A stretch of 18,210 nucleotides of DNA, from the NCBI GenBank assembly GCA_035527455.1, contig DATLAN010000635.1, forward strand, positions 1 to 18,210, read 5' to 3'. Below, piece by piece: positions 8,355-16,355 of this stretch. Below the pieces are notes generated by a model. That model saw nothing but the letters and a program-made list of their open reading frames with translations, ran no database searches and was not told where the DNA came from. Made by a program: the position numbers and the translations under genes. Within the stretch, counting starts at the first letter, position 1; every line of letters starts with the position of its first letter. This DNA is from DATLAN01 sp035527455 (lineage in GTDB: Bacteria > Planctomycetota > Planctomycetia > Pirellulales > Thermoguttaceae).

Positions 8355-9189
8355 TATGTACGTGGGCCACTTCATGGCGTGGATCTCCGCGTCGATGCTC
8401 TATGCCTTCCAGCTTCACGCGGCCGGACTGACCAGCACCGAGACCATCGAGGCCGCCGCCGAGGCGGGCACGCTGCCGGCTCCCCTGCCCGGACCGCTGG
8501 CCTACGGCGCGTGCGGCATTGCGGGGTTGCTGTGCGTGATCGTGGCCGGATGGACCACCGCCAACCCGACGATCTACCGCGCCGGACTGGCCTTCCAGGC
8601 GATCATGCCGAACCGGTCGCGGTTCCTGGTTACGCTGATGACCGGGGCTTTGGCCACGGTGGCCGCTCTGTTCCCGGCCCTGGCCATGAAGCGCCTGGAG
8701 TTCGTGGCCCTGTACGGCTTGGTCTTGATGCCCATGGGCGCGGTGATCTTCGTCGACTTTTGGCTGCTCCGCCGACTGGGACTCCGGGCGGAATTTGCCC
8801 AGGCGCGAGGGATCAAGTTCAACCCGGCCGCGGGCATTGCGTGGTTCGCCACGCTGGCCATCTGCCTGGGCCTGGTCCTCAGCGGAATCGAGATCAACGG
8901 ATTCAAGCCGTTCCAGATCTACTTCGTTTCCCTGCCGGGGTGGTTCGTGGCCGTGGCGCTGTACATTGTCCTCAGCGCGGTTTACCAGTCCGAGCTGCAC
9001 CGGACCCGGCTCTTCCGCCAACTGTGCCAACTCGCTTCCTGGTCGAGTCTCGCTGCGGTCGTCGTACCGAGCGGGGTTTATCTGTTCGGGTCGGTGGATC
9101 TCGACGACGTGAAGGAGATTATCCTCATCGGCACCGTCGTTTGGTTTGTCGCCACGCCGTTGTGGATGGGACTGAAACGCGAAGAGTAG
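8355..9189 (+). pseudogene. NCS1-type (cytosine/purine/allantoin family) transporter, N-terminus missing
   Basis: From about 8355 the coding frame shifts to one holding a membrane protein; its first ATG is at 8356 and gives 277 residues. It carries the NCS1 signature GWTTANPTIYRAG followed by several hydrophobic helices (MTGALATVAALFPAL, ALYGLVLMPMGAVIFVDF, WFATLAICLGLVL, WFVAVALYIVLSAVY, IGTVVWFVATPLWM). NCS1 proteins usually have 420-550 residues and about 12 helices, so roughly the first half is missing. The ATG at 8356 lies inside what should be an internal helix region (GHFMAWISA) and has no ribosome site. In a rhamnose locus the substrate could be rhamnose or another breakdown product rather than a nucleobase (inference). 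The missing half was lost together with the rhaA 3' end. Confidence 0.75.
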
Positions 9190-9560
9190 GTCGGGCCACT
9201 ACTTTGCTGGGACGGATTGCCCAGTCAGCCTCCCCGTACGCAACCTTCTTCGTAAGCGCTCTCTCTTTTTCGATTTCCGCAAGTGCTTGCAGGCGGGTGG
9301 GTTAGCGAGTTCCGTCCCTTTCGGTCGGACCAAAATCGAAGGGAACCAGTCGCGGAAAGATGGTCATCGGGTTAACGAGATGAGAGCGCTTTTGTGTTAA
9401 CCCAAGAGAAAAAGTTCGAGCGGAAAAACTGGCTAACAGCCAAAGAGAGCGCGATTCGAGGATTGCGGCGCCGGAGCGGCTATACTCGGGGCGTGCGACG
9501 GGGTACAAAAAGATTGTCACCTTCGCACTTTCACCCCTGAATCTCCGGCATTTTATCACG
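9190..9560. other. Gene-free stretch after the transporter
   Basis: No supported gene is seen here. It contains one clean hairpin (9369-9403) and a TATACT at 9481-9486 that could be a -10 box for the transposase relic, though no convincing -35 box is correctly spaced before it. Confidence 0.4.
9369..9403. repeat. 8-bp inverted repeat, possible hairpin
   Basis: GGGTTAAC at 9369-9376 pairs exactly with GTTAACCC at 9396-9403 across a 19-nt loop. No T-run follows on either strand, so a simple intrinsic terminator is unlikely. It could be a protein-binding site or the remains of an insertion-sequence end. Confidence 0.4.
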
Positions 9561-9758
9561 ATGAGCCGTATCTTCCAGCCCCTGTTGTTTCTGCTTGCCC
9601 GTTGCACTCGAAACGAGCTGATCCGTCAGATCGAATTCCTCAAAGCCGAGAACCAAATACTCCGCCAGCAGGTGCCGAAGAAGCGTATCTTCCTGTCCGA
9701 CGACGAGAAGACGAAGCTTATCGAGCTGGGCCAGGCGATCGGGCCCGAGGCACTGTTG
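9561..9758 (+). pseudogene. N-terminal relic of an integrase/transposase
   Basis: The first 60-odd codons read MSRIFQPLLFLLARCTRNEL, then a basic coiled-coil-like segment (RQIEFLKAENQILRQQVPKK), then RIFLSDDEKTKLIELGQAIG. I recognise this as the start of rve-type integrases that are common in planctomycete genomes. After GPEALL the expected helix-turn-helix and the DDE catalytic core do not follow in any frame, and the next gene's terminator is reached within about 100 bp. The frame stays open to 10160, but only by running antisense through the neighbouring permease. There is no ribosome site in front of the ATG. It is best read as a dead fragment left by deletion. Confidence 0.6.
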
Positions 9759-9864
9759 ACGCCCCGAGCACACCCGCTACCATCGCCCGACGGCAGGGAC
9801 CTACGGGATTCGGGAAACCAAGCGGCGAAGCGACGTTCATGCAGCCGAAGAAGCTGTTTTAAGA

Positions 9865-9895
9865 ACGAGGGTCGTCACGAACAGCTAACCCTCGT
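9865..9895. terminator. Hairpin at the 3' end of the permease gene
   Basis: ACGAGGGT at 9865-9872 pairs exactly with ACCCTCGT at 9888-9895 across a 15-nt loop. The stem overlaps the last codons and stop of the minus-strand permease. On the plus strand it is followed by a T-rich run (CCTTCTTCTTTCC), on the minus strand by TTCTTAAAA. It may act in both directions, but the U-tracts are imperfect. Confidence 0.45.
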
Positions 9896-10745
9896 CCTTC
9901 TTCTTTCCGTTACCGCCCAAAACCTCCACCAACATCACCGCAGAAACAATAAGGACCGCCCCCACGATTTGAATGCCCGTCAGTCTGTCGCCGGCACTGA
10001 TGTGCCCAAAGACGGCGGCAGACCGGGGCGTGAGAGCAACAATGACGGTGACTCGGACTGCCGGGAGGTGCTGTTGTGCGAAATTCTGGATGACAGCCCC
10101 GGCAGCGGTCGAGACGGCCCCAGTAATCAGCAAGGCGAACCACACGTTTCCCGTTGGTAATCCAACCAGCTCTATCAGCGGCCAGACAACCAGAAAACCC
10201 ACCAACGAAACCATCACCTGGACGAAGGCGAAGCCGGCGGCATCATGCTCCTTGGCGTAACGGTCCAAGAGGGCGATGAAGACTCCGATGAACATCGCAC
10301 CGACAAGCGTGAGAAGGTCGCCGACGTTCAGTTTGTCCGGTCCCGAACCAGTCAAGAGAGCAAGGCCGACGAAACTGACAACGATGGCTGCCCAGGAAAG
10401 CCAGCTTGTGCGGACTCCAAACATGACCCGATTGGCCATCGGGGCAAAGGCGACGAACAGCCCGGTAATCAGCCCCGAGTTCGTCACGGTCGTCCATTGG
10501 AGGCCGACTGTCTGGGTGACATACGATGCCGACAAGACGAGGCCGACAGGAATGCCCAGGGCCAGCGAACTTCTCGTGACCCTGCGTGCCGAGTAAGGCC
10601 CCATCACGAGACCGGCGATGATGAACCGGACGGCAAGAAACGACATAACACCGTAGGCGGCGATGGCGTCCTTGACGAGCACAAATCTCCAGCCCCAGAT
10701 AACGGTGATCAGGACGAGCAGGATGGTAGGGACAAGGTGATTCAT
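9885..10745 (-). CDS. EamA/DMT-family inner-membrane permease
   Basis: The 286-residue protein is an integral membrane transporter of the drug/metabolite superfamily. It has two EamA repeats with about ten hydrophobic helices. The first repeat begins with the typical VIWGWRFVLVKDAIAAYG followed by FLAVRFIIAG, and the second ends with GDRLTGIQIVGAVLIVSAVML, the usual C-terminal EamA signature. I took the ATG at 10745 (MNHLVPTILLVLIT), because the in-frame extension upstream to 10793 adds only a polar segment unlike the family. The length is normal and nothing is broken. The tail is charged (GGNGKKKDEG) and probably cytoplasmic. Substrate cannot be told from sequence; relatives export amino acids, nucleosides or drugs. 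It stands alone between relics, with a hairpin at its 3' end. Confidence 0.85.
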   Translation of the reverse strand: MNHLVPTILLVLITVIWGWRFVLVKDAIAAYGVMSFLAVRFIIAGLVMGPYSARRVTRSSLALGIPVGLVLSASYVTQTVGLQWTTVTNSGLITGLFVAFAPMANRVMFGVRTSWLSWAAIVVSFVGLALLTGSGPDKLNVGDLLTLVGAMFIGVFIALLDRYAKEHDAAGFAFVQVMVSLVGFLVVWPLIELVGLPTGNVWFALLITGAVSTAAGAVIQNFAQQHLPAVRVTVIVALTPRSAAVFGHISAGDRLTGIQIVGAVLIVSAVMLVEVLGGNGKKKDEG

Positions 10746-11290
10746 GCATTGGCGTTCCGGAGAAGTGGCGCCGGGCCATTGTAACAAAGGCACTGACCAA
10801 TGGAAGCCAAGGGAAGACGTTGGGGTTGTAGGGCGCGTCTTTCACGCTTCCCGGCCCGTCAAGCATTGGCAGCAGGTTGATGTTTGCGGCGGCGGACGTA
10901 CCCGAGTATTCGGCGCGGTTTCGCGTCGAAGATTTCCCGAGTGATCCACAGTTGCGGGCGATGGGTGCGAAGGTGGTGTAGCGACCGGCAAGATGCGACT
11001 CAGGAACCGGATAGATCAGTTCCCGTTCTCGGAGGAAACGGCGCTGAAGGCTTAGGTCGCACCAGAGATCAATGGGGCAGCCGGATCGATCCTCTCGGCA
11101 TCGCACGCAAGGCGGGCATACGACGTTGGAGGTGGAGACGGGAGTCCGACAATACGGTGGTTTTCCGGGACATCCCGAAACGGGCATTTTCGTCGGAGAA
11201 GCATTCTCCATTGGTTCTACACCACACCCCTATTGTACCGGCGGTTTCCCAGTAATTCCTTGCCAAGCTGCTTCCCCGGTGGCGTTGCGG
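10746..11290. other. 545-bp stretch without a recognised intact gene
   Basis: A long minus-strand frame (11211 to 10243) crosses it but is unlike any family I know and runs out of frame into the permease, so I do not call it. On the minus strand TACAAT near 11233 resembles a -10 box. The only segment that reads like protein is 10832-10981, listed separately. The rest shows no repeat or RNA structure that I can support. Confidence 0.4.
10832..10981 (+). pseudogene. Unassigned coding-like 3' fragment
   Basis: Between an in-frame TAG at 10829-10831 and a TAG at 10979-10981 lies a 49-codon stretch reading like a natural protein end, including FAAADVPEYSARF, then RVEDFPSDPQLRAMGAKVV and stop. Amino-acid balance and codon third positions look more coding than the other frames. 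No start codon with a ribosome site is present, so it would be the remnant of a longer gene. I do not recognise the family. Confidence 0.22.
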
Positions 11291-11422
11291 CTAGACACTC
11301 TCACCGGCAAGGTAGCCGGTGCTGAAGGCGGCCTGAAGATCGTACCCGCCGATGGGGCCGTCCAGGTCGAGCAACTCCCCGGCCACAAACAGTCCGGACG
11401 CTCGCTTGCCCAAGCAACTCAA
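11291..11422 (-). pseudogene. C-terminal scrap of an HI0933/BaiN-type flavoprotein
   Basis: On the minus strand the frame reads GKRASGLFVAGELLDLDGP, then IGGYDLQAAFSTGYLAGESV and a TAG at 11291-11293. This is the conserved FAD-binding end of the HI0933/YhiN/BaiN family of NAD(P)/FAD-dependent oxidoreductases, where GLFFAGEVLDVDGPTGGYN-type sequence precedes the final helix. Going upstream the frame meets a TGA at 11423-11425 and no further similarity, so only about 40 of the usual 400 residues survive. It indicates a lost chromosomal gene at a rearrangement boundary. Confidence 0.6.
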
Positions 11423-11538
11423 TCAAACTACACTGATCCACGACGATGGTCTCCTTTCCCCGGCCAGATTTACCCTCCGGCCATTTCGAGATTCTTACGC
11501 CCGGCGATTGCCGCCGAACGGGAGACCGTCGTCACTTT

Positions 11539-11568
11539 TTAACAATCAACACGTCAGGACGCTAATAT
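11539..11568 (+). promoter_or_regulatory. Candidate sigma70-type promoter for the RNA methyltransferase
   Basis: TTAACA at 11539-11544 and TAATAT at 11563-11568 are separated by 18 bp in a locally AT-rich patch. The downstream gene starts at 11641, leaving a leader of about 65 nt. This is a consensus match only. Confidence 0.4.
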
Positions 11569-11640
11569 ACTGCGAGGTATCCTTGAACACTTGCACTCTG
11601 AACGCTCCGGCATTAAGTGACGGCGCATGTCGGTGACACC

Positions 11641-12759
11641 ATGAGCGATTATTCCATCTTCGCATCCGCTCTACCCAGCTTCGAGAATGTTACACGGTCC
11701 GAATTGACACGCCTCGGCATTCCGATGGCCGAGTCCACCGCCGGAGGGGTGGCGTTTCGTGGCGGACTGCGCGAGATGCTTACTGCGACTGTTTGGTCCC
11801 GCACGATTTCACACGTTCTATGCCGAATTGGGAGTTTTCAGGCGACGAAGTTGCCCGAGCTGCGCCGCAAAGCCGCTGCGCTGCCATGGTGCGACTTCAT
11901 TTCGCCGCAGTCGGCGGTGAACGTGCGCGCGACTTGCCACCGCTCTCGACTGTATCATTCCGATGCCGTGGCGCAGCGCGTTGAGCAAGCAATTACCGAT
12001 GCCATTCCTGGCGTCGTAGCGAGCGTTGATGACGACTGCATTCCAGTCGCGGTGCGGATGCAGCACGACCAATGCACGGTGAGTATGGATGTCGCGAGCA
12101 CTCCACTGCACCGGCGCGGCTATCGCTTGCGTACCGCGAAAGCGCCTTTGGCGGAGCACATCGCTGCTGCGACCCTTCTCTGGTTGGACTGGAAAACTGA
12201 TGAACCGCTCGCCGACCCTATGTGCGGCTCGGGGACGTTTGGCATTGAGGCGGCGTGTTTTGCACGCGCCATTCCGTCGGTGGCGTATGCCCAGAGGCTG
12301 TCTGCACACCGCTGGCCAATCTGGCGGCAGGGGATATTCGACGAGGTATTGGCGAGTCGAACGCAAACAGTAAGCGAGTGCGACATCCATGTTTCCGACC
12401 ACACCCGCGGGGCCGTGGTCGCTACTGGCGAGAATGCTGCGCGCGCCGGCGTGAGCGACTCGCTGCATATCGAGTGTCGCCCGCTACAGAACCTCGAGTT
12501 GCCGCGGCCATCTGGATTGCTTGTGTGCAACCCGCCATACGGTCAACGCATCGGGAATGTGCATCGACTCGCGGCGCTTTACGCGGATCTGGGACGGCTC
12601 ATGTCGACAACTCTCAGAGGTTGGCGTCTCGCAGTGGTGACCGCCAATCCTAGGCTCGCACGCCATGTCGGACTCCGTTGGGATCGAGTCAGCGATCCCA
12701 TCCCACACGGTGGTCTGCGTGTCCGGGTCTACCACGCGTCAGCGGCTCGTCGTTCATAG
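11641..12759 (+). CDS. THUMP-domain class I SAM-dependent RNA methyltransferase (RlmL-like)
   Basis: This 372-residue enzyme probably methylates a guanine N2 in rRNA, as E. coli RlmL does at G2445 of 23S rRNA. The ATG at 11641 (MSDYSIFASALPSFE) matches where the family begins; a start at 11617 adds eight atypical residues. An N-terminal ferredoxin-like/THUMP region spans about residues 1-165 (ASALPSFENVTRSELTRLG, later LHRRGYRLRTAKAPL at the domain join). The Rossmann methyltransferase domain follows, with SAM motif LADPMCGSGTFGIEAA (D192) and catalytic NPPYGQR (N297), the N-type motif for exocyclic amine methylation. The length fits the single-domain RlmL relatives and lacks the RlmK half of the E. 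coli fusion. A candidate promoter lies 70 bp upstream. The FAD oxidoreductase downstream is on the same strand but about 200 bp away, so it is probably a separate unit. Exact target base is unproven. Confidence 0.85.
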   Translation: MSDYSIFASALPSFENVTRSELTRLGIPMAESTAGGVAFRGGLREMLTATVWSRTISHVLCRIGSFQATKLPELRRKAAALPWCDFISPQSAVNVRATCHRSRLYHSDAVAQRVEQAITDAIPGVVASVDDDCIPVAVRMQHDQCTVSMDVASTPLHRRGYRLRTAKAPLAEHIAAATLLWLDWKTDEPLADPMCGSGTFGIEAACFARAIPSVAYAQRLSAHRWPIWRQGIFDEVLASRTQTVSECDIHVSDHTRGAVVATGENAARAGVSDSLHIECRPLQNLELPRPSGLLVCNPPYGQRIGNVHRLAALYADLGRLMSTTLRGWRLAVVTANPRLARHVGLRWDRVSDPIPHGGLRVRVYHASAARRS

Positions 12760-12963
12760 GACTGTCGTTGGGCATGATCGTGAGGTCGGACTCTCGATGC
12801 ATGCGGGCTCTGCCTTCCCTCCCTAATATCTTCGCGAGTCAGTTGACAAAGACGTTGCCATACTGCAAGCTAAATCGTTCCAGACCATGGTTGGTACCTT
12901 CTTCTCCTTGTTGAGGCTTGATGTCTTTTGAAATCTGATCGCACAACGCCTGCGCCTGCGACT

Positions 12964-14562
12964 ATGCCGTATCTTCGTATCGCCAACATAAGAGTCGACG
13001 TCACCGAGCCCGAGACCCAGTTGCCTCGTCGGGTGGCGAAGAAGCTGGGACTAAGCGAAGCGGATCTTGCGCGGTGGCGGATTTTACGGAAGAGCCTCGA
13101 TGCACGATCACGGCGCGCCCTCAAATTTGTCTACACGATTTTGGTCGAACTGCCTGATGGGGACTTGGTTAAGCGTTGCCTGGCAAACAAGCCGGCCGAG
13201 GTGGAGCTTTTTGTTCCGTCGCAGTTCGAGGATACTGAGCCGGGGTGCGAACCATTGGAGCAGAGGCCGGTCGTGATCGGTTCGGGGCCGGCAGGGTTGC
13301 TCGCGGGATACTTCCTGGCGATGAAGGGGTATCGGCCGCTGATCATCGAGCGGGGACAGCCGGTCAAACAGCGGGTGCCGGCCATCCGCGCATTCGAGGC
13401 TGGAGGCGAACACGATCCCGAAAACAATTACCTGTTCGGCGAGGGCGGAGCCGGCACATTCAGTGACGGCAAGTTGACCTCTCGGATGAGCGGGCCGGAC
13501 GTCGGGTGGGTGCTGGAGCGGTTCGTTGACTGCGGCGGCAAGCCTTCCTTGGTTTATGAACAGCGTCCGCATTTGGGCAGCAATCGCCTGCCGCTGATCG
13601 TGCGGAACTTTCGACGCCGGATCGAAGCGCTTGGTGGTGAATACTATTTTGGTTGCCGCCTGGAAGGGCTGGACATCGTCGACGGCGGCTTGCGAGGCTT
13701 GCACACGTCCCGCGGTTACATCGCTGCCACGCAGGCGGTGCTGGGCATCGGGCATAGTGCTCGCGACACGTATGGCATGTTGTTGGACGCCGGCATTCCG
13801 ATGCGGCAAAAGGCTTTTCAACTCGGCCTGCGCATCGAGCAGCCTCAGGACCAGGTCAACCGGCACAAGTACGGCCGGCCCGAGTACCTCCCACTGCTCG
13901 GAGCGGCCGACTACACGCTAACGGCTCACGGCCAGCGAGACGTCTTTTCGTTTTGCATGTGTGCCGGCGGCACGACGATCCCCAGCGTCTCCGAGCCCGG
14001 CTGCATCGCCACCAACGGCATGAGCAACTCTCGTCGCAACACGCCGTTCGCCAACAGCGGCATCATGGTGACGCTCGAACCGCACGAGTTCGGCAGCGCG
14101 CACGTGCTGGCCGGTATGCAGTTGCAGCGCCGCTTCGAGATGCTTGCGTTCGCCCTTGCGGGCAGTAACTACTCTGCGCCCATCCAAACCGCAGCCGATT
14201 TCCTGGCCGGCCGCACTCCGCCGAAAGGGCAGCGTTTGGAGAGTTCCTACCAGCGTGGTACGACGGCACTGAATCTTAACGAGGTTCTGCCGCCCGTCGT
14301 CAGCGCCGCGATCCGCTCCGGGCTGCCGGTGATGGACCGCAAGTGGCATGGTGACTTTCTGGCCCATGCCAACCTTCTTGGTCCCGAGATGCGAGGCAGT
14401 TCGCCCCTGCGAATCGAGCGGGACATGCTCTCTCGCCAATCTCCCGCCTGCCGGGGCCTGTACCCGGTTGGGGAAGGAGCCGGTTATGCTGGAGGGATCA
14501 TCAGCGCCGCCGTCGACGGCCTGCTGAGCGCCAAACAGATCGTGCAACAATTCGCACCATGA
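12964..14562 (+). CDS. FAD-dependent oxidoreductase of the COG2509 type
   Basis: This 532-residue flavoprotein belongs to a widespread group of uncharacterised FAD-dependent dehydrogenases. I use the ATG at 12964 (MPYLRIANIRVDV), which matches the LRI-N-I opening of the family; a TTG at 12928 extends the frame by 12 residues without similarity. The first 95 residues form the family's own N-terminal domain (LPRRVAKKLGL, KFVYTILVEL). The dinucleotide-binding motif VVIGSGPAGLLAGYFLA follows near residues 103-118, then ERGQPVKQR. Further motifs are NNYLFGEGGAGTFSDGKL, LGIGHSARDTY, FSFCMCAGG and the C-terminal GLYPVGEGAGYAGGI with SAAVDGL, which closes the FAD site. Nothing is truncated. Its stop is 10 nt from the stop of the convergent dihydrouridine synthase, leaving no room for a terminator. 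Substrate is unknown. Confidence 0.85.
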   Translation: MPYLRIANIRVDVTEPETQLPRRVAKKLGLSEADLARWRILRKSLDARSRRALKFVYTILVELPDGDLVKRCLANKPAEVELFVPSQFEDTEPGCEPLEQRPVVIGSGPAGLLAGYFLAMKGYRPLIIERGQPVKQRVPAIRAFEAGGEHDPENNYLFGEGGAGTFSDGKLTSRMSGPDVGWVLERFVDCGGKPSLVYEQRPHLGSNRLPLIVRNFRRRIEALGGEYYFGCRLEGLDIVDGGLRGLHTSRGYIAATQAVLGIGHSARDTYGMLLDAGIPMRQKAFQLGLRIEQPQDQVNRHKYGRPEYLPLLGAADYTLTAHGQRDVFSFCMCAGGTTIPSVSEPGCIATNGMSNSRRNTPFANSGIMVTLEPHEFGSAHVLAGMQLQRRFEMLAFALAGSNYSAPIQTAADFLAGRTPPKGQRLESSYQRGTTALNLNEVLPPVVSAAIRSGLPVMDRKWHGDFLAHANLLGPEMRGSSPLRIERDMLSRQSPACRGLYPVGEGAGYAGGIISAAVDGLLSAKQIVQQFAP

Positions 14563-14572
14563 GGATGACGTT

Positions 14573-15529
14573 TCAGCGGAAGAATTCTGCCGCCAGCCGG
14601 CGGAACCCCGCAAGATCGCGGACGCGTTGCACGGCACCACGGAACTCGGCAAAGTCGGGCAGGCCCTTGGCAAAGTAGCAACTGGTGCGTGGGAGCCGGC
14701 GGATCGCCACGGCCGGACCGTAGTAACGGAATTCGCCTTCGACCAATTGCCGCAGCACGCGGCCGCGCTCGGCACGCGTCGGCGGCCGGCCGACCGGGTT
14801 CCCGGTCAGGAGCGCCTGGGTCTGACGGAAGATCCAGGGGTTACCCAGGCAGCCGCGGCCGATCGACACGCCGTCCGCGCCGCTTTCCCGCAGCAGGCGC
14901 GGGACGTCGGCGGCCTCGTAGATTCCTCCACTGCCCAGAACGGGCACACGCACGGCCTGCTTCACCCGTGCGACGACTTCCCAGTCCGGATCGCCGACGT
15001 AGCATTGAGCCACGCTCCGGGCGTGGACTCCAATCGCGGCAGCGCCCGCATCCTGGGCCCGCCTGGCAACTTCAACCGCGGTTTCGTGCTCCGCGTCCGG
15101 TCCGGTGCGAAGCTTAACAGTCACGGCGATCAACACGGCGCGGGTGACGGCCGCGACAATCCGCTCGACAGCAGCCGGGTCGGCCATGAGGGCCCCTCCC
15201 TCGCCGCGGTCCAGCATCCGACGGATAGGGCATGCGAAGTTCAAGTCAACCAGATCAAATCCCTGCTGCTCGATGACCCGCGCGGCTTCAGCCATCACCC
15301 CTGGTTCGGCACCGCTGATCTGCGCGGCTCGGGGGCGTTCTTCGGCCGTCGTGTGCAACATCCTCAGGGCGCGACGATTCCGGCGCACCACGGTGGCCGC
15401 GTCGATCCGTTCCGTACAAACCAGGCCAGCCCCGAAACGCTTCATCAGCAGACGGAACGGGAAGTTCGTGTGCTCCTCCATGGGAGCCAGCGTGACCGGT
15501 ACGGTCGGACGCACCCTGCCGATCTTCAT
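14573..15529 (-). CDS. tRNA-dihydrouridine synthase (DusB-like)
   Basis: This 318-residue FMN enzyme reduces uridine to dihydrouridine in the tRNA D-loop using NADPH. The TIM barrel opens with VTLAPMEEHTNFPFR (family LAPMAGVTD). The catalytic cysteine lies in DLNFACPIRRML (C100), and FMN/tRNA-binding features include VTVKLRTG, IGVHARSVAQCYVGDPDW and the phosphate-binding GSGGIYEAADVPRLL with GVSIGRGCLGNPWIF. The helical C-terminal domain ends near the stop (SCYFAKGLPDFAEFR). The ATG at 15529 is directly preceded by an in-frame GTG at 15532; GGGAG upstream sits 8 nt from the GTG and 11 nt from the ATG, so either may be used. MEEHTN in place of MAGVTD and FACP in place of MGCP are small departures, but the key residues are kept. 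It converges tail to tail with the FAD oxidoreductase. Confidence 0.88.
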   Translation of the reverse strand: MKIGRVRPTVPVTLAPMEEHTNFPFRLLMKRFGAGLVCTERIDAATVVRRNRRALRMLHTTAEERPRAAQISGAEPGVMAEAARVIEQQGFDLVDLNFACPIRRMLDRGEGGALMADPAAVERIVAAVTRAVLIAVTVKLRTGPDAEHETAVEVARRAQDAGAAAIGVHARSVAQCYVGDPDWEVVARVKQAVRVPVLGSGGIYEAADVPRLLRESGADGVSIGRGCLGNPWIFRQTQALLTGNPVGRPPTRAERGRVLRQLVEGEFRYYGPAVAIRRLPRTSCYFAKGLPDFAEFRGAVQRVRDLAGFRRLAAEFFR

Positions 15530-16097
15530 CACGATGCGGTCTCCCAGCGGTGGCGGTCAGGATGCCGCGCAGAACTCCAACCATCGCCGTTCGCCAGGTG
15601 CCGCGCGGAAAGTAAGTCGCGTCGATTCCACTTGCAGGTCACGGCAGAGAGTTCCTTAACGGTTTGGATGCTCGTTGGATTCTATCCGGGATTTCCCGTA
15701 TGGGCTCCGCTCGAATAAGTTCCGAGCAGCAATAGCCCTTCCATGTTAACAAGGTGATTCGCGACCTTCCAGTTGGCGCGCCGGTTCTCGGTCCAGAATG
15801 GTGTCTCTCAGACTGTCTCGATCCTCGACGGCTCCTCCGCGGAGGCCAGGAGTCTGTCCGAAGAAACCTTCCTTTTCTTGGGGGGCGGATTCAATTCTGA
15901 AGCCCGCAGGGGTCCGCCGGGCATAGAATCTGCCGCGACTGGGTTCGGCCGGCTTGATCCAGAATACGGCGATCAAATCCCCCCGGCAGTGGCAGCGATG
16001 GGGCCTGTCCCGGTTCGTTCCAAATACGGTCCTTTTCTCGGACAGCGGGAGGCGTTCCGAGCCTCAGCGGGCATGCGACGCTGAGCTGAACTGCATC
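15530..16097. other. 568-bp stretch with no supported gene
   Basis: Frames of 76-103 codons exist on both strands but none resembles a known protein or has a ribosome site. The only structure I can point to is a perfect 12-bp palindrome, CCTCCGCGGAGG, at 15834-15845. It may once have held the 5' neighbour of the membrane protein gene. Confidence 0.4.
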
Positions 16098-16355
16098 CTA
16101 ATCGAGATCTGGCTCTCTCCGCTCGTCGGAAGATCGCTTCAGACGATCCTCGAAGCGGTCCAACTTCATGCCGACCTTGGCAATTGTGGACAGCAAGATA
16201 CCGAAGGCGAGGCATACAACACCGATGAGCAGCGACTCCTTCGTTGCGTAACCTTCTCGTAGCTGGCCGGCCAGATGTCCCACGAGAATCAACGCGCCAA
16301 GGAGGATGACGCAAACAGCAATCGCGTTCACGAATCGCATTGTCTCTGTTCTCAC
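16098..16355 (-). CDS. Small two-helix membrane protein of unknown function
   Basis: The 85-residue product has two clear hydrophobic segments, residues 8-29 (VNAIAVCVILLGALILVGHL) and about 42-62 (LLIGVVCLAFGILLSTIAKV), followed by a highly charged tail (DRFEDRLKRSSDERREPDLD). This predicts a hairpin in the inner membrane. The GTG at 16355 has AAGGGG eight nt upstream; an ATG five codons later has none. The start codon overlaps the stop of the transposase fragment by one base (TAGTG), so translation may be coupled. The small size and unknown family keep confidence moderate. It could also be a resected gene whose original 5' end was replaced by the insertion sequence. Confidence 0.55.
   Translation of the reverse strand: MRTETMRFVNAIAVCVILLGALILVGHLAGQLREGYATKESLLIGVVCLAFGILLSTIAKVGMKLDRFEDRLKRSSDERREPDLD

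Noticed and set aside
7281..9305. A single 674-codon plus-strand frame covering rhaA and beyond
   Set aside because: Only codons from 7452 to 8354 resemble RhaA. The part before is element DNA, and the part after is a shadow frame of the transporter, so it is not a true fusion protein.
10243..11211. A 322-codon minus-strand frame upstream of the permease
   Set aside because: Its second half overlaps the permease out of frame and its first half resembles no family I know. A plus-strand fragment in the same place reads more like protein.
12843..12876. TTGACA and TAAATC as a promoter for the FAD oxidoreductase
   Set aside because: The spacing is 22 bp, too long for a normal sigma70 promoter, and the closer hexamers match poorly.
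15746..16084. Frames of 76 (minus) and 103 (plus) codons in the gap after the dihydrouridine synthase
   Set aside because: Neither has a ribosome site or recognisable motif. They overlap each other on opposite strands, as expected of chance frames in GC-rich DNA.
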